Of a stretch of 64,000 nucleotides of DNA, positions 16,441-25,416 are shown piece after piece. The translations under genes were made by a program, and so were the position numbers. The notes under the pieces are model-generated. The model made no database searches. It was not told the origin of the DNA and saw only the letters and a list, made by a program, of their open reading frames with translations. Origin of the DNA: Muribaculaceae bacterium. GTDB taxonomy: Bacteria; Pseudomonadota; Alphaproteobacteria; Rs-D84. The DNA is taken from contig JAMPEH010000009.1 of NCBI GenBank assembly GCA_023665245.1, positions 1 to 64,000 of the forward strand, given 5' to 3'. Each line of letters begins with the position of its first letter. Within the stretch, counting starts at the first letter, position 1.

Positions 16441-16478
16441 AAATGCAGCTCTGCGGATTACCCCACAGTGCTGCACCT
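16434..16478 (-). terminator. Intrinsic terminator of the flavoprotein gene
   Basis: On the minus strand GTGCAGCACTGTGG pairs with CCGCAGAGCTGCAT and is followed by seven T. It starts a few nucleotides past the stop codon at 16482. Confidence 0.8.
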
Positions 16479-16481
16479 TAT

Positions 16482-17099
16482 TTATCTTATAAAATTCGTC
16501 CTCACAGGCTCTTCCTTTTTTGGCAATCCGTACTTTTCCTTACCAAGTGCAATACTCTTTATCAAAAAAGCCATATTTCGTGCAAGTACACGCATGACCT
16601 GAAGACCCTCTGCATCCTGTGATGCCTCGCCCTTGTCCCTGCCGTGGACACCATTCCAATATTGACTGGATGCAACCGGCATATTGGAAATAGTAAAGTA
16701 TTTGTTCAGCTCATCAAAGGTTGCCGACATGCCGCCTCGTCTTGCCGTAACGACACACGCTCCCACCTTCATTGACTTATCAAACTGGGCACTGTAGAAC
16801 AATCGGTCTAAAAACGAAACCAACGTACCGTTAGCAGAACCGTAATAAACAGGTGATGCAATCACAAGACCGTCGCACGCCTCAAACTTTGGCATCGTCT
16901 CATTTACAACATCATCGAACACGCATTTCCCATTTTCAAAGCATGTATTACATGCGATACATCCGCGGACATCCTGATTACCAACCTGTACAACGTCCGT
17001 TTCAATTCCCTCTTCCTTAAAAACCTGCACCATTGCATCAATGGCAACTGCCGTATTTCCGCCCACTCTTGGGCTTCCGTTTATAATCAGCACTTTCAT
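16482..17099 (-). CDS. Iron-sulfur flavoprotein / NADPH-dependent FMN reductase
   Basis: The 205-residue protein has a flavodoxin-like fold. The phosphate loop INGSPRVGGNT binds FMN, and the cluster motif CIACNTCFENGKC (CxxCxxCx5C) is the compact motif of iron-sulfur flavoproteins, which hold a 4Fe-4S cluster. The segment VIASPVYYGSANG is the family's second flavin-contact region. These proteins shuttle electrons from ferredoxin or NAD(P)H to small acceptors in anaerobes, often in defence against oxidants. The ATG at 17099 is preferred to the GTG at 17105, because AGGAGG lies 9 nt before it. It is a single gene ended by a strong terminator. Confidence 0.85.
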   Translation of the reverse strand: MKVLIINGSPRVGGNTAVAIDAMVQVFKEEGIETDVVQVGNQDVRGCIACNTCFENGKCVFDDVVNETMPKFEACDGLVIASPVYYGSANGTLVSFLDRLFYSAQFDKSMKVGACVVTARRGGMSATFDELNKYFTISNMPVASSQYWNGVHGRDKGEASQDAEGLQVMRVLARNMAFLIKSIALGKEKYGLPKKEEPVRTNFIR

Positions 17100-17222
17100 T
17101 TCCACTTTCCTCCTGACATACCATACTCATTTAAAATTTCCTGATTTCATGTATATTAAGGCTACTTGGAAAATATTCCAAGCCAAAGGCAGCATCAAAT
17201 AAATTTCACGGTTATATTTCAA

Positions 17223-19526
17223 TTACTTAACTGTAACCTTGCATTTCGCTTTCTTGTTATTGTATGTCTTATAAGTAATGGTTGCCGTTCCCTTTTTCTT
17301 AGCCGTAATTTTACATTTGCCGCCCGAAAGCTTCTTAATGGAGACAACCTTTGAATTTGATGTTGTCCATTTAACATTTACGGCGTTTGCAGCAGCATAC
17401 TTCGAAAACTTCGGCACAAGCGTATAACTCTTTCCCTTTGCAAGCTTTAAGGTTTTCTTATTAAGCTTAACCGTGGTTGGTGCCTTTTTGACAACAATTT
17501 TGCAGGTTGCTTTTTTGCCATTGGCTGTCTTAACCGTAATCGTTGCCGTTCCAACCTTTTTAGCCGTAACCTTACCTGTTTTGCTGACTGCTGCTACCTT
17601 TGTATTGGACGAACTCCATGTACATCCAATTTTTAAATTGGACGGCTTAATTGTTGTATCAAGCTTATAGGTTTCCTTGACCCCAAGTGTAACACTCTTC
17701 GTTTTAAGCTTAATGCTACTGGCTCCTGTCTTTACCGTTACCTTGCAGGTTGCCGTTTCCCCGCCTGCCGCCGTAACCGTAATCGTTGCCGTTCCTGCTG
17801 CCTTTGCAGTAATTTTGCCGTTTGCAACAGAAGCTACCTTTGCGTTTGAGGTTTTCCATGTAAGCTTATTTGAGGCAAACGTCGGTGTAACCGTTCCTTT
17901 TAAGGTATCCGTCTGCCCTACATACAGCGTTACCTGATTTTTACTTAATTTAACCGTCTCTGCAGGTACATTATCAGGGTTATAACATGTCACGTTGTTA
18001 TTTTTTGCATATGTTTCAGCGGCAGAGCCTTTTGTCACAATCAGCTTGACATCATTGGCATACACCATCATATTTTCACCAATGGTAACGACCGAGCTCG
18101 GAATAGTAAGATACGTCAGGTCTGTATACGCAAATGCAAAATTTCCAATCTCTTTTAAATTGCTTCCCTGAAATGTAACCGTCTCAAGGGAAGTACAATT
18201 TCCAAATGCGCCCTCTCCTATTTTCGTTACCGATGACGGAACCGTTAATGATTTAACATTTGCATTATAGTAAAATGCGTAGTCTGCAATTTCCGTTATT
18301 CCCTCAGGGATAGTAATGTTTGCGGCACATGGTGCATACACCAGTATTTCCTTATTTTTGTACAAAGCACCCGCATCATACGTGTATACCCCGCTTGCAC
18401 TTACATTCTTGAGCGAGCTACAGCCTGTAAATACAAAGTCTCCAAGGCTCTCCACCGAAGCCGGAATATTAATCGTCGTAAGCTTTAAACAGGAATTAAA
18501 TGCACTGTTACCTATATATTTTATGGTTGACGGCAATACGACCTTTGTAACGCCTCGTTCCATTGACAGGAACTTCTCACCGATACCAACCACCGGCTGA
18601 CCGTCTATTTCCCCAGGAATATTCAGCACCTCAGGCACTGTTTCTCCATCATACTGGTAAATTTCAATACCGCCATAGGTTGAATTATATTTTGTACTGT
18701 AAAGATTTTCCCTCTTTGTCACATTATATGGTCTCGGTGCAGCCGACGAATATCCTGCTTCCACCTCAAAATATTCCCTGCCGTCTGAAACCATTGCATT
18801 CATATGTCCTGAGCCTGCACCTAAATCACGGTTCCCGTTTCTTGCCCATGCCTTAAGCCCAAGCTTCTTTGCCATTGCAATAATTGTATTTGTCGATGCC
18901 CAGCAATCTCCGCCGCCGCTTACAATAAGCCCTGCCGCTGATTGATAATAGACGCTGTACTCCCTGTCTGCAACAAATTTTGCAACTTGTTCAAGCTTTT
19001 CATAAGTTTCCATGTCAGCCGTTATATTTTCAGCTATGTATGCATCCATGATTTCATCGGCATAGACATCCGCATAATCCTTTACCTCCACGTTTACGGT
19101 AAAGGTTTTTCCTCCTGCAGTAACCGATATGACACTTTTTCCGTATTGTATCTCATTGGTTACACTCGTAGGCTCCTGACCCGAAACCGGACTGGAATAT
19201 CCCACATTTCCGTACCAGTACCATGTCGTTACATTTGGCTCGAGCTTACCTGTTTTTGATACCACCACGGAATTGCCTTCAATAACACTGTAAGAAGCCG
19301 TCGTTGCTCCACTTACACTTAACTGATATGTTGTGTTAAGATTTGACGGGATGGAAATATATTCCTTTGCCCAGTCATCCAGACCATAAAGTGTAACATT
19401 TGTGGCGTTAATCGTTACCGTTGAAGCAGCAAAAGCCGTACTATCACCTTGAAATGCCACGATACCAAAAACCATAATCAGTACCGTGACGATGGCAACA
19501 AGTCTTGTATGTTTGCCTGTGTTCAT
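17223..19526 (-). CDS. Secreted transglutaminase-like / LRR_5 / Big_2 surface protein
   Basis: This 767-residue protein starts with a signal peptide (basic start, hydrophobic core LVAIVTVLIMVFGIVAF, cleavage near AFAA). An Ig-like region covers about 38-150. A transglutaminase-like core at about 170-265 shows the cysteine in GGGDCWAS and the histidine in GSGHMNAM, with acidic residues in YFEVEAG. LRR_5 repeats of the BspA type span about 300-490 (SVTKIGEGAFGNCTSLETV style). Three Big_2 domains (WKTSNAKVASVANGKITAK style) end the protein. No LPxTG or SLH anchor is present. Such proteins are exported by gut clostridia and are thought to bind or crosslink surface or host ligands. The start follows GGAGG by 7 nt. 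Confidence 0.88.
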   Translation of the reverse strand: MNTGKHTRLVAIVTVLIMVFGIVAFQGDSTAFAASTVTINATNVTLYGLDDWAKEYISIPSNLNTTYQLSVSGATTASYSVIEGNSVVVSKTGKLEPNVTTWYWYGNVGYSSPVSGQEPTSVTNEIQYGKSVISVTAGGKTFTVNVEVKDYADVYADEIMDAYIAENITADMETYEKLEQVAKFVADREYSVYYQSAAGLIVSGGGDCWASTNTIIAMAKKLGLKAWARNGNRDLGAGSGHMNAMVSDGREYFEVEAGYSSAAPRPYNVTKRENLYSTKYNSTYGGIEIYQYDGETVPEVLNIPGEIDGQPVVGIGEKFLSMERGVTKVVLPSTIKYIGNSAFNSCLKLTTINIPASVESLGDFVFTGCSSLKNVSASGVYTYDAGALYKNKEILVYAPCAANITIPEGITEIADYAFYYNANVKSLTVPSSVTKIGEGAFGNCTSLETVTFQGSNLKEIGNFAFAYTDLTYLTIPSSVVTIGENMMVYANDVKLIVTKGSAAETYAKNNNVTCYNPDNVPAETVKLSKNQVTLYVGQTDTLKGTVTPTFASNKLTWKTSNAKVASVANGKITAKAAGTATITVTAAGGETATCKVTVKTGASSIKLKTKSVTLGVKETYKLDTTIKPSNLKIGCTWSSSNTKVAAVSKTGKVTAKKVGTATITVKTANGKKATCKIVVKKAPTTVKLNKKTLKLAKGKSYTLVPKFSKYAAANAVNVKWTTSNSKVVSIKKLSGGKCKITAKKKGTATITYKTYNNKKAKCKVTVK

Positions 19527-19729
19527 ACTCATCCCTCCATTTATTTATATGTTCCTTTCTAATCAGAATTGAACATTTTATATACCGGTCAAAACAAGGC
19601 TCTAATATATTTTTATTATAACATATGGCAGCGTTTGTTTAAACAGTAAAAAATGGAATTGCCGCATTAAAAATATTTATGGAATAAATATTTCCAGACA
19701 CGACAATCCCAATAAAATAATATATTTTC

Positions 19730-20875
19730 TTAAAATGCTTTCGCATACAACTGCAACAAATCATCCAATGTGGTACTTCTCGGATTTACTGCAATATTGC
19801 CACTTTTCATTGCATCCTCCGCCATAGTGTGGAAGAGTGCTTCAGTGACTCCAACTTCCCGTAACCCTGACGGAATTCCCAACTGCATATTTAACTTGCA
19901 AAGTTCTTCCACCAACATTTTGGTGCAAAAATCCTGCCTCATTACAGGATTTTCTGAAACACACTGATAAATCTCATAGTATTTACCGTTATCTGTCACC
20001 GCATTAAATTCCACAACAACCGGTAATAAAATTGCGTTTGCAACACCATGTGCCACATTGAAAAATGCACTGACGGGATGGCTCATCGCATGCACGTTGC
20101 CCAAACGGGCATGCGAAAAAGCAATTCCTGCAAAAAGTGAGCCAAGCAGCATGGACTCGGCAGCCGTTTCATCATTTCGGTCTGCCACATAAGTCCGGAT
20201 ATTTTCACCTATAAGCTCCAGTGCCCTTTTTGCAAACAAATCTGAAAACGGGGATGCAGCTTTGGATATATACGCTTCCAATGCATGCACTAAGGCATCT
20301 ACACCACACGCCGCCGCTATTTGTTCCGGTACACTTTTTATCAGCATCGGATCAAGAATAACATAAGCAGGCAACAAATAATTACTTGCCACCGTCAGCT
20401 TATAATTTCGGTTGTGATCGGTAATAACAGAAAAGGCTGTCACCTCAGAACCTGTACCTGCCGTCGTTGGAATTGCAATAACCGGAACAACTGGACCTGA
20501 AATTTTACCTGAACCCTCATAATCTGTAATTTGTCCACCAAATACTGCCAATACAGCTACCGCTTTAGCAACATCTATTGGCGACCCTCCTCCAATTGCT
20601 ACAATAAAATCTGCACCACTGTTCCTGTAGCTTTCCACAGCCTTATTAACGGTTTCCGTACTTGGGTTCCCCTCTGTTTCCGTAAAAACATCACATTCAA
20701 TTTTTTCTGCGGTCAACGAATTTCGGCATGCTTCCACAAGTCCGATTTTATTCAAATGCGGTCCTGAAATAATAAACGCTTTCCTTTTATTCAGCTTTTT
20801 TGAAACCTCCGCCAGTTTTCCTAAGCTCCCATTGCCAAAAGTAACCTGTTGCGGTATTGAAAAAGAAAATGCCAT
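19730..20875 (-). CDS. Iron-containing alcohol dehydrogenase
   Basis: The 381-residue protein is a group III (iron) alcohol dehydrogenase. It has the nucleotide-binding loop IGGGSPIDVAKA, the signature PTTAGTGSEVT, and metal ligands within GVDALVHALEAY and HAMSHPVSAFFNVAHG. Family members reduce aldehydes or semialdehydes with NAD(P)H. It is the last gene of an operon and begins 11 nt after the aminotransferase. In that setting it most likely reduces the semialdehyde made by the aminotransferase to a hydroxy acid or related alcohol, regenerating NAD+ or NADP+. Succinate, glutarate or sulfo-semialdehydes all fit; the sequence does not decide. Confidence 0.88.
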   Translation of the reverse strand: MAFSFSIPQQVTFGNGSLGKLAEVSKKLNKRKAFIISGPHLNKIGLVEACRNSLTAEKIECDVFTETEGNPSTETVNKAVESYRNSGADFIVAIGGGSPIDVAKAVAVLAVFGGQITDYEGSGKISGPVVPVIAIPTTAGTGSEVTAFSVITDHNRNYKLTVASNYLLPAYVILDPMLIKSVPEQIAAACGVDALVHALEAYISKAASPFSDLFAKRALELIGENIRTYVADRNDETAAESMLLGSLFAGIAFSHARLGNVHAMSHPVSAFFNVAHGVANAILLPVVVEFNAVTDNGKYYEIYQCVSENPVMRQDFCTKMLVEELCKLNMQLGIPSGLREVGVTEALFHTMAEDAMKSGNIAVNPRSTTLDDLLQLYAKAF

Positions 20876-20886
20876 ATTCCCACCAC

Positions 20887-22101
20887 CTAGCTTAATGCTT
20901 CCACGGAAGCTCTAATAATTTCACAGGCTTTATCACAATCCGTTTTATCAATAATGAGAGGCGGCACCATACGAATAATGTGTGAGCCAATTGCCGTAAT
21001 TAACAAACGTCTGTTAAAGCATTCATGCTTAACATCGACACCGCTGACTGTATTATCAAACTCCACACCAACCAGCAGCCCTTGTCCCCTTACTTCCTTT
21101 ACATGCGGCAGCGTTTTTAATTGATTCATAAAATATGTACCAATCTCATCTGCTTGCTGTGCAAGATTACGGTCAAGAAGCTCATTCACTTCTGCAAGTG
21201 CAGCTGCACAGGATACAGGATGTCCGCCAAAGGTTGTTCCATGGGAACCTGCTGAAAATGCCTTTGCTACTTCGGTGCTTGCACAAATTGCCCCAATCGG
21301 CATACCACCGCCAAGTGCCTTTGCCATTGACACAATATCTGGTTTAATTCCATAATGCATGAAACTCATCACCTTACCTGTTCTGCACCATCCCGTTTGA
21401 ACTTCATCAATAAGAAGAAGCATGTTATTATCGTCACAAAACTCCCGCAACCCCTTCATAAATTCCATGGTTGCAGGATGAACACCGCCCTCTCCCTGAA
21501 CAGGTTCAATCATAATTGCAATTGTATTTTCCGTACATGCATCTTTAAATGCCTGAAGGTCATTATAGGGTGCATATGAAAAACCGTAGGTCATCGGTCC
21601 AAAACCAACCTGACAGCCATTTCCCGGCTGACCCGTTGCAGACATGGAACCGAATGTTCTACCATGAAATCCCATCTTCGCTGTTACGATATGATAACGA
21701 TTCGGTCCATACTTTTCGATGCCATATTTTCTTGCCATTTTAATCATTGCTTCATTCGCTTCCGTACCTGAATTCTGATAAAAAATTTTATCCATTCCGA
21801 TTGTTGTACAAATCTTTTCTGCCAATAATGCCTGTGGAATCGTGTATGGATAATTAAAGGTATGCATAAGCGTCTGTGCCTGTTCTACCACCGCTTCAAC
21901 TACCTTTTCATTACAGTTACCGGTTGAATTAACAGCAATTCCTGCATAAAAATCCAAATATTCATTTCCTTCTTCATCATATATATATTGATTTTTTGCT
22001 GTCTCCGCAAGAAAATCAAACCGCTCATAGGTTTCAATCATATACTGATTTACCTTATCCTTAATATCCTGAGCTGTTAAACCTGTATCTGCCAATTTCA
22101 T
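20887..22101 (-). CDS. Class III PLP aminotransferase (omega-amino acid type)
   Basis: The 404-residue protein belongs to the acetylornithine/4-aminobutyrate aminotransferase class. It has the cofactor loop NSGTEANEAMIKMAR, the glycine-rich AKMGFHGRTFG, the cofactor aspartate in LLLIDEVQTGWCRTG, and the Schiff-base lysine in SMAKALGGGMP. It moves a terminal amino group to a 2-oxo acid. The arrangement with an ABC amino-acid importer upstream and an iron alcohol dehydrogenase downstream argues for catabolism of an omega-amino compound such as GABA, 5-aminovalerate, beta-alanine or taurine, rather than arginine biosynthesis. It begins 11 nt after the kinase-like gene. Confidence 0.87.
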   Translation of the reverse strand: MKLADTGLTAQDIKDKVNQYMIETYERFDFLAETAKNQYIYDEEGNEYLDFYAGIAVNSTGNCNEKVVEAVVEQAQTLMHTFNYPYTIPQALLAEKICTTIGMDKIFYQNSGTEANEAMIKMARKYGIEKYGPNRYHIVTAKMGFHGRTFGSMSATGQPGNGCQVGFGPMTYGFSYAPYNDLQAFKDACTENTIAIMIEPVQGEGGVHPATMEFMKGLREFCDDNNMLLLIDEVQTGWCRTGKVMSFMHYGIKPDIVSMAKALGGGMPIGAICASTEVAKAFSAGSHGTTFGGHPVSCAAALAEVNELLDRNLAQQADEIGTYFMNQLKTLPHVKEVRGQGLLVGVEFDNTVSGVDVKHECFNRRLLITAIGSHIIRMVPPLIIDKTDCDKACEIIRASVEALS

Positions 22102-22112
22102 AATTTTTCCTC

Positions 22113-22769
22113 CTACTCTGTCTCCTTAATCATATCTGCTGTTATGAAGCCTTTTATAATCAGGTATTGTTCAATAACCTTTACGCAGTTATTAATTCCA
22201 ACCTTTTCACTATTCAGCGTCATATCATAATTGACAGGATTCGTCCAATAATTTCCATGTGTATAATACTGATAATAATTTGCCCTAAATTTATCTGTCT
22301 GCGTAATTGTTGCGTTAGCAACTTCTTCTGTCACCTTCATGTGCTCCACGGTACGCTCCACACAAAAAGCTCTTGGTGCTTCTATATATACACTCACTAC
22401 GTTTTGTTTATCCCTAAGTATATAATCTGCACATTTTCCTACAATCACACAGGATTCCTGTTCTGCCAGATTTCTTATTATTTTGCTCTGATATTCGAAC
22501 AATTTATCATCCGATACAAATTTTTCATTTCTGGCAATATAATTTCTTGACTTTGGAAGTCCCCGCATAAAATTAGAAAATCCACCATTATTTCTTATTT
22601 TCTCATTAACCTCCTGAAATAATTTTTCATCAAGTCCGCTCATTTGACTGGCAAGAGTCAAAATTCTGTTCTCATAACAGTGAATTCCAAGTCTTTTCGC
22701 CAAAGTTGATGCTATTTCTTTCCCACCGGAACCAAACCCTCTTGCAAAAGTGACAACATATGTTTTCAT
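22113..22769 (-). CDS. Cytidylate-kinase-like family protein
   Basis: The 218-residue protein is a P-loop kinase relative. The N-terminus VTFARGFGSGGKEIASTLAK carries the Walker A-like loop GSGGKE of the cytidylate-kinase-like family, and a lid region rich in Arg and Asn follows. It is not Cmk itself; the family is common in Clostridia and its substrate is unknown. It lies 47 nt after the transporter ATPase and 11 nt before the aminotransferase, so it belongs to the operon. A role in metabolism or sensing of the imported compound is possible but unproven. A GGGAGG site precedes the ATG. Confidence 0.8.
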   Translation of the reverse strand: MKTYVVTFARGFGSGGKEIASTLAKRLGIHCYENRILTLASQMSGLDEKLFQEVNEKIRNNGGFSNFMRGLPKSRNYIARNEKFVSDDKLFEYQSKIIRNLAEQESCVIVGKCADYILRDKQNVVSVYIEAPRAFCVERTVEHMKVTEEVANATITQTDKFRANYYQYYTHGNYWTNPVNYDMTLNSEKVGINNCVKVIEQYLIIKGFITADMIKETE

Positions 22770-22816
22770 ACTATTATTCCTCCCATCTTGAACACAAGCC
22801 CTAAACAGCTTTCCCT

Positions 22817-23557
22817 TTATCCTGCCAGATATCTGCTAAGAAACTCTCTGGTACGGGGATTTTTAGGATTGCTAAACAGCTCGGATGGTGCCGCATCTTC
22901 AGCCACATAGCCTCTATCCATAAAAATTGTCCTTGTGGACACATCTCTCGCAAATGCCATTTCATGGGTTACAATCATCATTGTCAAACCAGTTGTTGCA
23001 AGTTTCTTCATTACGCCCAAGACCTCTCCGACCATTTCCGGATCAAGTGCAGATGTAGGTTCATCAAACAAGAGTACCTCAGGATTCATGCAAAGGGATC
23101 TGGCAATAGCAACTCTCTGTTTCTGTCCACCGGACAGTTGTGCTGGTTTTGCATGGATATACATAGCCATTCCAACTGCCTTTAAATGTGAAATTGCCCT
23201 GTCAAAGGCATCTTCCTTTGACAGGTGGAGCACCTTTCTTGTGCAGAGGCAGCAATTTTCCAATACAGTCATGTTATTAAATAAATTAAATGACTGGAAT
23301 ACCATTCCTACCTTTGACCTATACTCATTAATTTCTCTTTGCACATCCCGAATTTCCTTACCATGATACATAATCTTCCCTGAAGTCTGCTTTTCCAGCT
23401 TATTAATACATCTAAGAAGGGTTGATTTCCCTGAACCGGAGGAACCTACAATACATATTATTTCTCCTGCCTTCACATCAATATCTATTTTTCTCAGTAC
23501 CTCATGTTCCCCAAATGATTTACTTAAATTCTGTATCGAAATAATTGCTTCACTCAT
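22817..23557 (-). CDS. Polar amino-acid ABC transporter, ATP-binding subunit
   Basis: The 246-residue ATPase has Walker [10 protein letters not shown], the Q-loop MVFQSFNLF, the signature [13 protein letters not shown], Walker [15 protein letters not shown] and the switch histidine in IVTHEM. All are typical of GlnQ/HisP-type importers. GGAGG before the ATG at 23557 fixes the start; a longer upstream frame would overlap the permease gene and lacks a site. It forms one transporter with the permease and binding-protein genes just upstream. Confidence 0.92.
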   Translation of the reverse strand: MSEAIISIQNLSKSFGEHEVLRKIDIDVKAGEIICIVGSSGSGKSTLLRCINKLEKQTSGKIMYHGKEIRDVQREINEYRSKVGMVFQSFNLFNNMTVLENCCLCTRKVLHLSKEDAFDRAISHLKAVGMAMYIHAKPAQLSGGQKQRVAIARSLCMNPEVLLFDEPTSALDPEMVGEVLGVMKKLATTGLTMMIVTHEMAFARDVSTRTIFMDRGYVAEDAAPSELFSNPKNPRTREFLSRYLAG

Positions 23558-23567
23558 ACAATTCCTC

Positions 23568-24338
23568 CTACTGATTATCCATGTATTCGACAGCAAGTGC
23601 ATAATCTGATTTGCCTGCAAGTTTCTTTTCCATTAGTATAAATATTTTATTAAATACAAAGCACAACACAAAATATATAACCGCAATTACCATATAAGCT
23701 TCAAAATATTTATAATAGTTTCCTCCTGCGGTTTTTGCAGCCATGAAAAGCTCCTGTACCGCAATAACATTCAACACCGACGTCATCTTTAAATTTGTCA
23801 AAAATGTATTCGCCATTTCCGGGACAATATTCTTAAATGCCTGTGGAAGAACGATATATAACATGGTCTTCATCGGTGACATGCCAAGTGCCCATGCACC
23901 TTCCCTCTGCCCTATTTCAATTGAACCGATACCGCCTCTGACAGTTTCTGCCATATAAGCGCCTGTGTTAAGCACCGTTACCATGATACCGGCAAATACG
24001 GGAGTCATATCAACACCGAGCTGCCGTATTCCATAATAAACTACCATTGCCTGAACAATCATTGGTGTATCACGGAATATTTCAACATAAACGGCTGATA
24101 CAAGCTTAAGTAAGTTTAAGAAAAACTTTTTGACTGCCATATCACCCCGCCTGATTTTGGCATCCTGTATAATTCCAATCACATATCCCAATAAAAACCC
24201 TAACAGTGTGCCAATTACCGCAATATACAATGTAAGCCATGTTCCTTCTAAAAACATACTCATATATTTTTTTGCCAGAAAAATCATCCACTCAAAAGAA
24301 TTACCCGGATTATCAACCGACGACAAAATAACTCCCAT
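23568..24338 (-). CDS. Polar amino-acid ABC transporter, permease subunit
   Basis: This 256-residue membrane protein has the HisMQ-type layout of about five helices and the EAA loop ([23 protein letters not shown]), cut short here only in quotation. Residues [18 protein letters not shown] are the usual conserved start of the permease core. The ATG at 24338 follows GAGGTGAGGA. It ends about 10 nt before the ATPase gene and starts 40 nt after the binding protein. Confidence 0.9.
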   Translation of the reverse strand: MGVILSSVDNPGNSFEWMIFLAKKYMSMFLEGTWLTLYIAVIGTLLGFLLGYVIGIIQDAKIRRGDMAVKKFFLNLLKLVSAVYVEIFRDTPMIVQAMVVYYGIRQLGVDMTPVFAGIMVTVLNTGAYMAETVRGGIGSIEIGQREGAWALGMSPMKTMLYIVLPQAFKNIVPEMANTFLTNLKMTSVLNVIAVQELFMAAKTAGGNYYKYFEAYMVIAVIYFVLCFVFNKIFILMEKKLAGKSDYALAVEYMDNQ

Positions 24339-24377
24339 ATTCCTCACCTCGTATCTCTTTTATAGCCCGCCTTATTA

Positions 24378-25247
24378 TCAGTTTGCTGCAGGCTGCTGTA
24401 TAATAACATGGCTCATAAGTTCATCCATTTTTTCCTTATCATTCCAACCAATTGCATCAAGTGCCTCCTGAATTTTATCGTGAAGCTCAGTGTCATCCTT
24501 TCTTGTTGCAATACATATATTGACCATTTCATCATCACCGGTAAATGTATCACTCTCATCAAAGGTAATGATTGCCAAATCATCATTTGTCAATAATGCC
24601 GACTGTGCCGTAGGAAGATCTACAATACACACATCCGCAACTCCATTAGAAATTGCCATAAAACATTCTGATGTGGTTTCGTAATTTGTTCCTATTACTG
24701 CACCCTCAACCTGGTCAAGAAGCGGTACCCAGCCTGTTCCTAACTGCGTCGTTACCTTACATCCCGTTCCCGCAAGGTCAGACAATTTTTTTACATTTTC
24801 GTAAGGACCGCCTTTCTTTACCACAATGCAATTATCCCTGTAATAATAAGGTGTTGTAAATGCATATGCCATCTGTCTTTCAGCCGTACAGCCCATGCCT
24901 GCAATAATACAATCATAGTCGCCTGCATCCATTGAAATTCCAATCGATGACCACTCTACCTTATGTATTTCAAGCTCCATTCCCATCTGTTCAGCTAATT
25001 TCTGTGCAATTGCCACATCATAACCATATGTGTAATAGCTTGAATCATAAATCGGTACGGCTTTACTGCCATCTGGTGTTGTATCAGTATCCTGTGTCCA
25101 GTTGAATGGTGCATACGCACATTCCATACCTACTTTTAAAACCTTTTTGTCCGTATCTGCATCTTTCTTAGATGAGCTGCAGCCTGTAAGCATTACCGCT
25201 ACCATGAGCACTGCCAATACAGCTTTAATGAATCGCCCTTTTTTCAT
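24378..25247 (-). CDS. Polar amino-acid ABC transporter, substrate-binding lipoprotein
   Basis: The 289-residue protein has a lipoprotein signal with lipobox LTGC, followed by a Ser/Lys/Asp-rich linker and a type II periplasmic-binding fold (GMECAYAPFNW, YDVAIAQKLAEQMG, DYDCIIAGMGCTAER). This is the family of polar amino-acid receptors. An insertion near residues 60-75 (DTTPDGSKAVPIYDSSYY) is longer than in GlnH-type proteins and may alter specificity. The start at 25247 is set by AAGGAGGACATT. It is the first structural gene of the operon and lies beyond a hairpin and a probable operator. Confidence 0.9.
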   Translation of the reverse strand: MKKGRFIKAVLAVLMVAVMLTGCSSSKKDADTDKKVLKVGMECAYAPFNWTQDTDTTPDGSKAVPIYDSSYYTYGYDVAIAQKLAEQMGMELEIHKVEWSSIGISMDAGDYDCIIAGMGCTAERQMAYAFTTPYYYRDNCIVVKKGGPYENVKKLSDLAGTGCKVTTQLGTGWVPLLDQVEGAVIGTNYETTSECFMAISNGVADVCIVDLPTAQSALLTNDDLAIITFDESDTFTGDDEMVNICIATRKDDTELHDKIQEALDAIGWNDKEKMDELMSHVIIQQPAAN

Positions 25248-25290
25248 AATGTCCTCCTTCTGATTGTCGTACATCCAATCGTAAAATTTA

Positions 25291-25331
25291 AAAGGGTGTC
25301 GGATAATTTTAAAAATTTACCCGGCACCCTT
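25291..25331 (-). terminator. Hairpin between the PucR gene and the transporter operon
   Basis: AAGGGTGCCGG and CCGACACCCTT pair with one G-U around a 19-nt AT-rich loop, followed by TTTT. If transcription of the transporter starts at the operator near 25390, the hairpin lies in the leader and could attenuate. If not, it ends the PucR gene. Confidence 0.6.
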
Positions 25332-25374
25332 GCCAACAACACGTATTGTAGGGATTTCTATATTATTTTTCAAC

Positions 25375-25409
25375 GTGCAAAACGCACAATTATATTTTGT
25401 GTTTTGCAC
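25375..25409 (-). promoter_or_regulatory. Perfect 9-bp inverted repeat around a -10-like box (probable PucR operator)
   Basis: GTGCAAAAC at 25375-25383 and GTTTTGCAC at 25401-25409 form a perfect inverted repeat with a 17-bp spacer. The spacer contains TATAAT on the minus strand, in the correct orientation for the transporter operon. The left arm lies within TGCAAAACGC, which recurs in the leader of the PucR-type gene at 26710-26719. Repression or activation by that regulator is the simplest reading. Confidence 0.55.
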
Positions 25410-25416
25410 AGTCATA

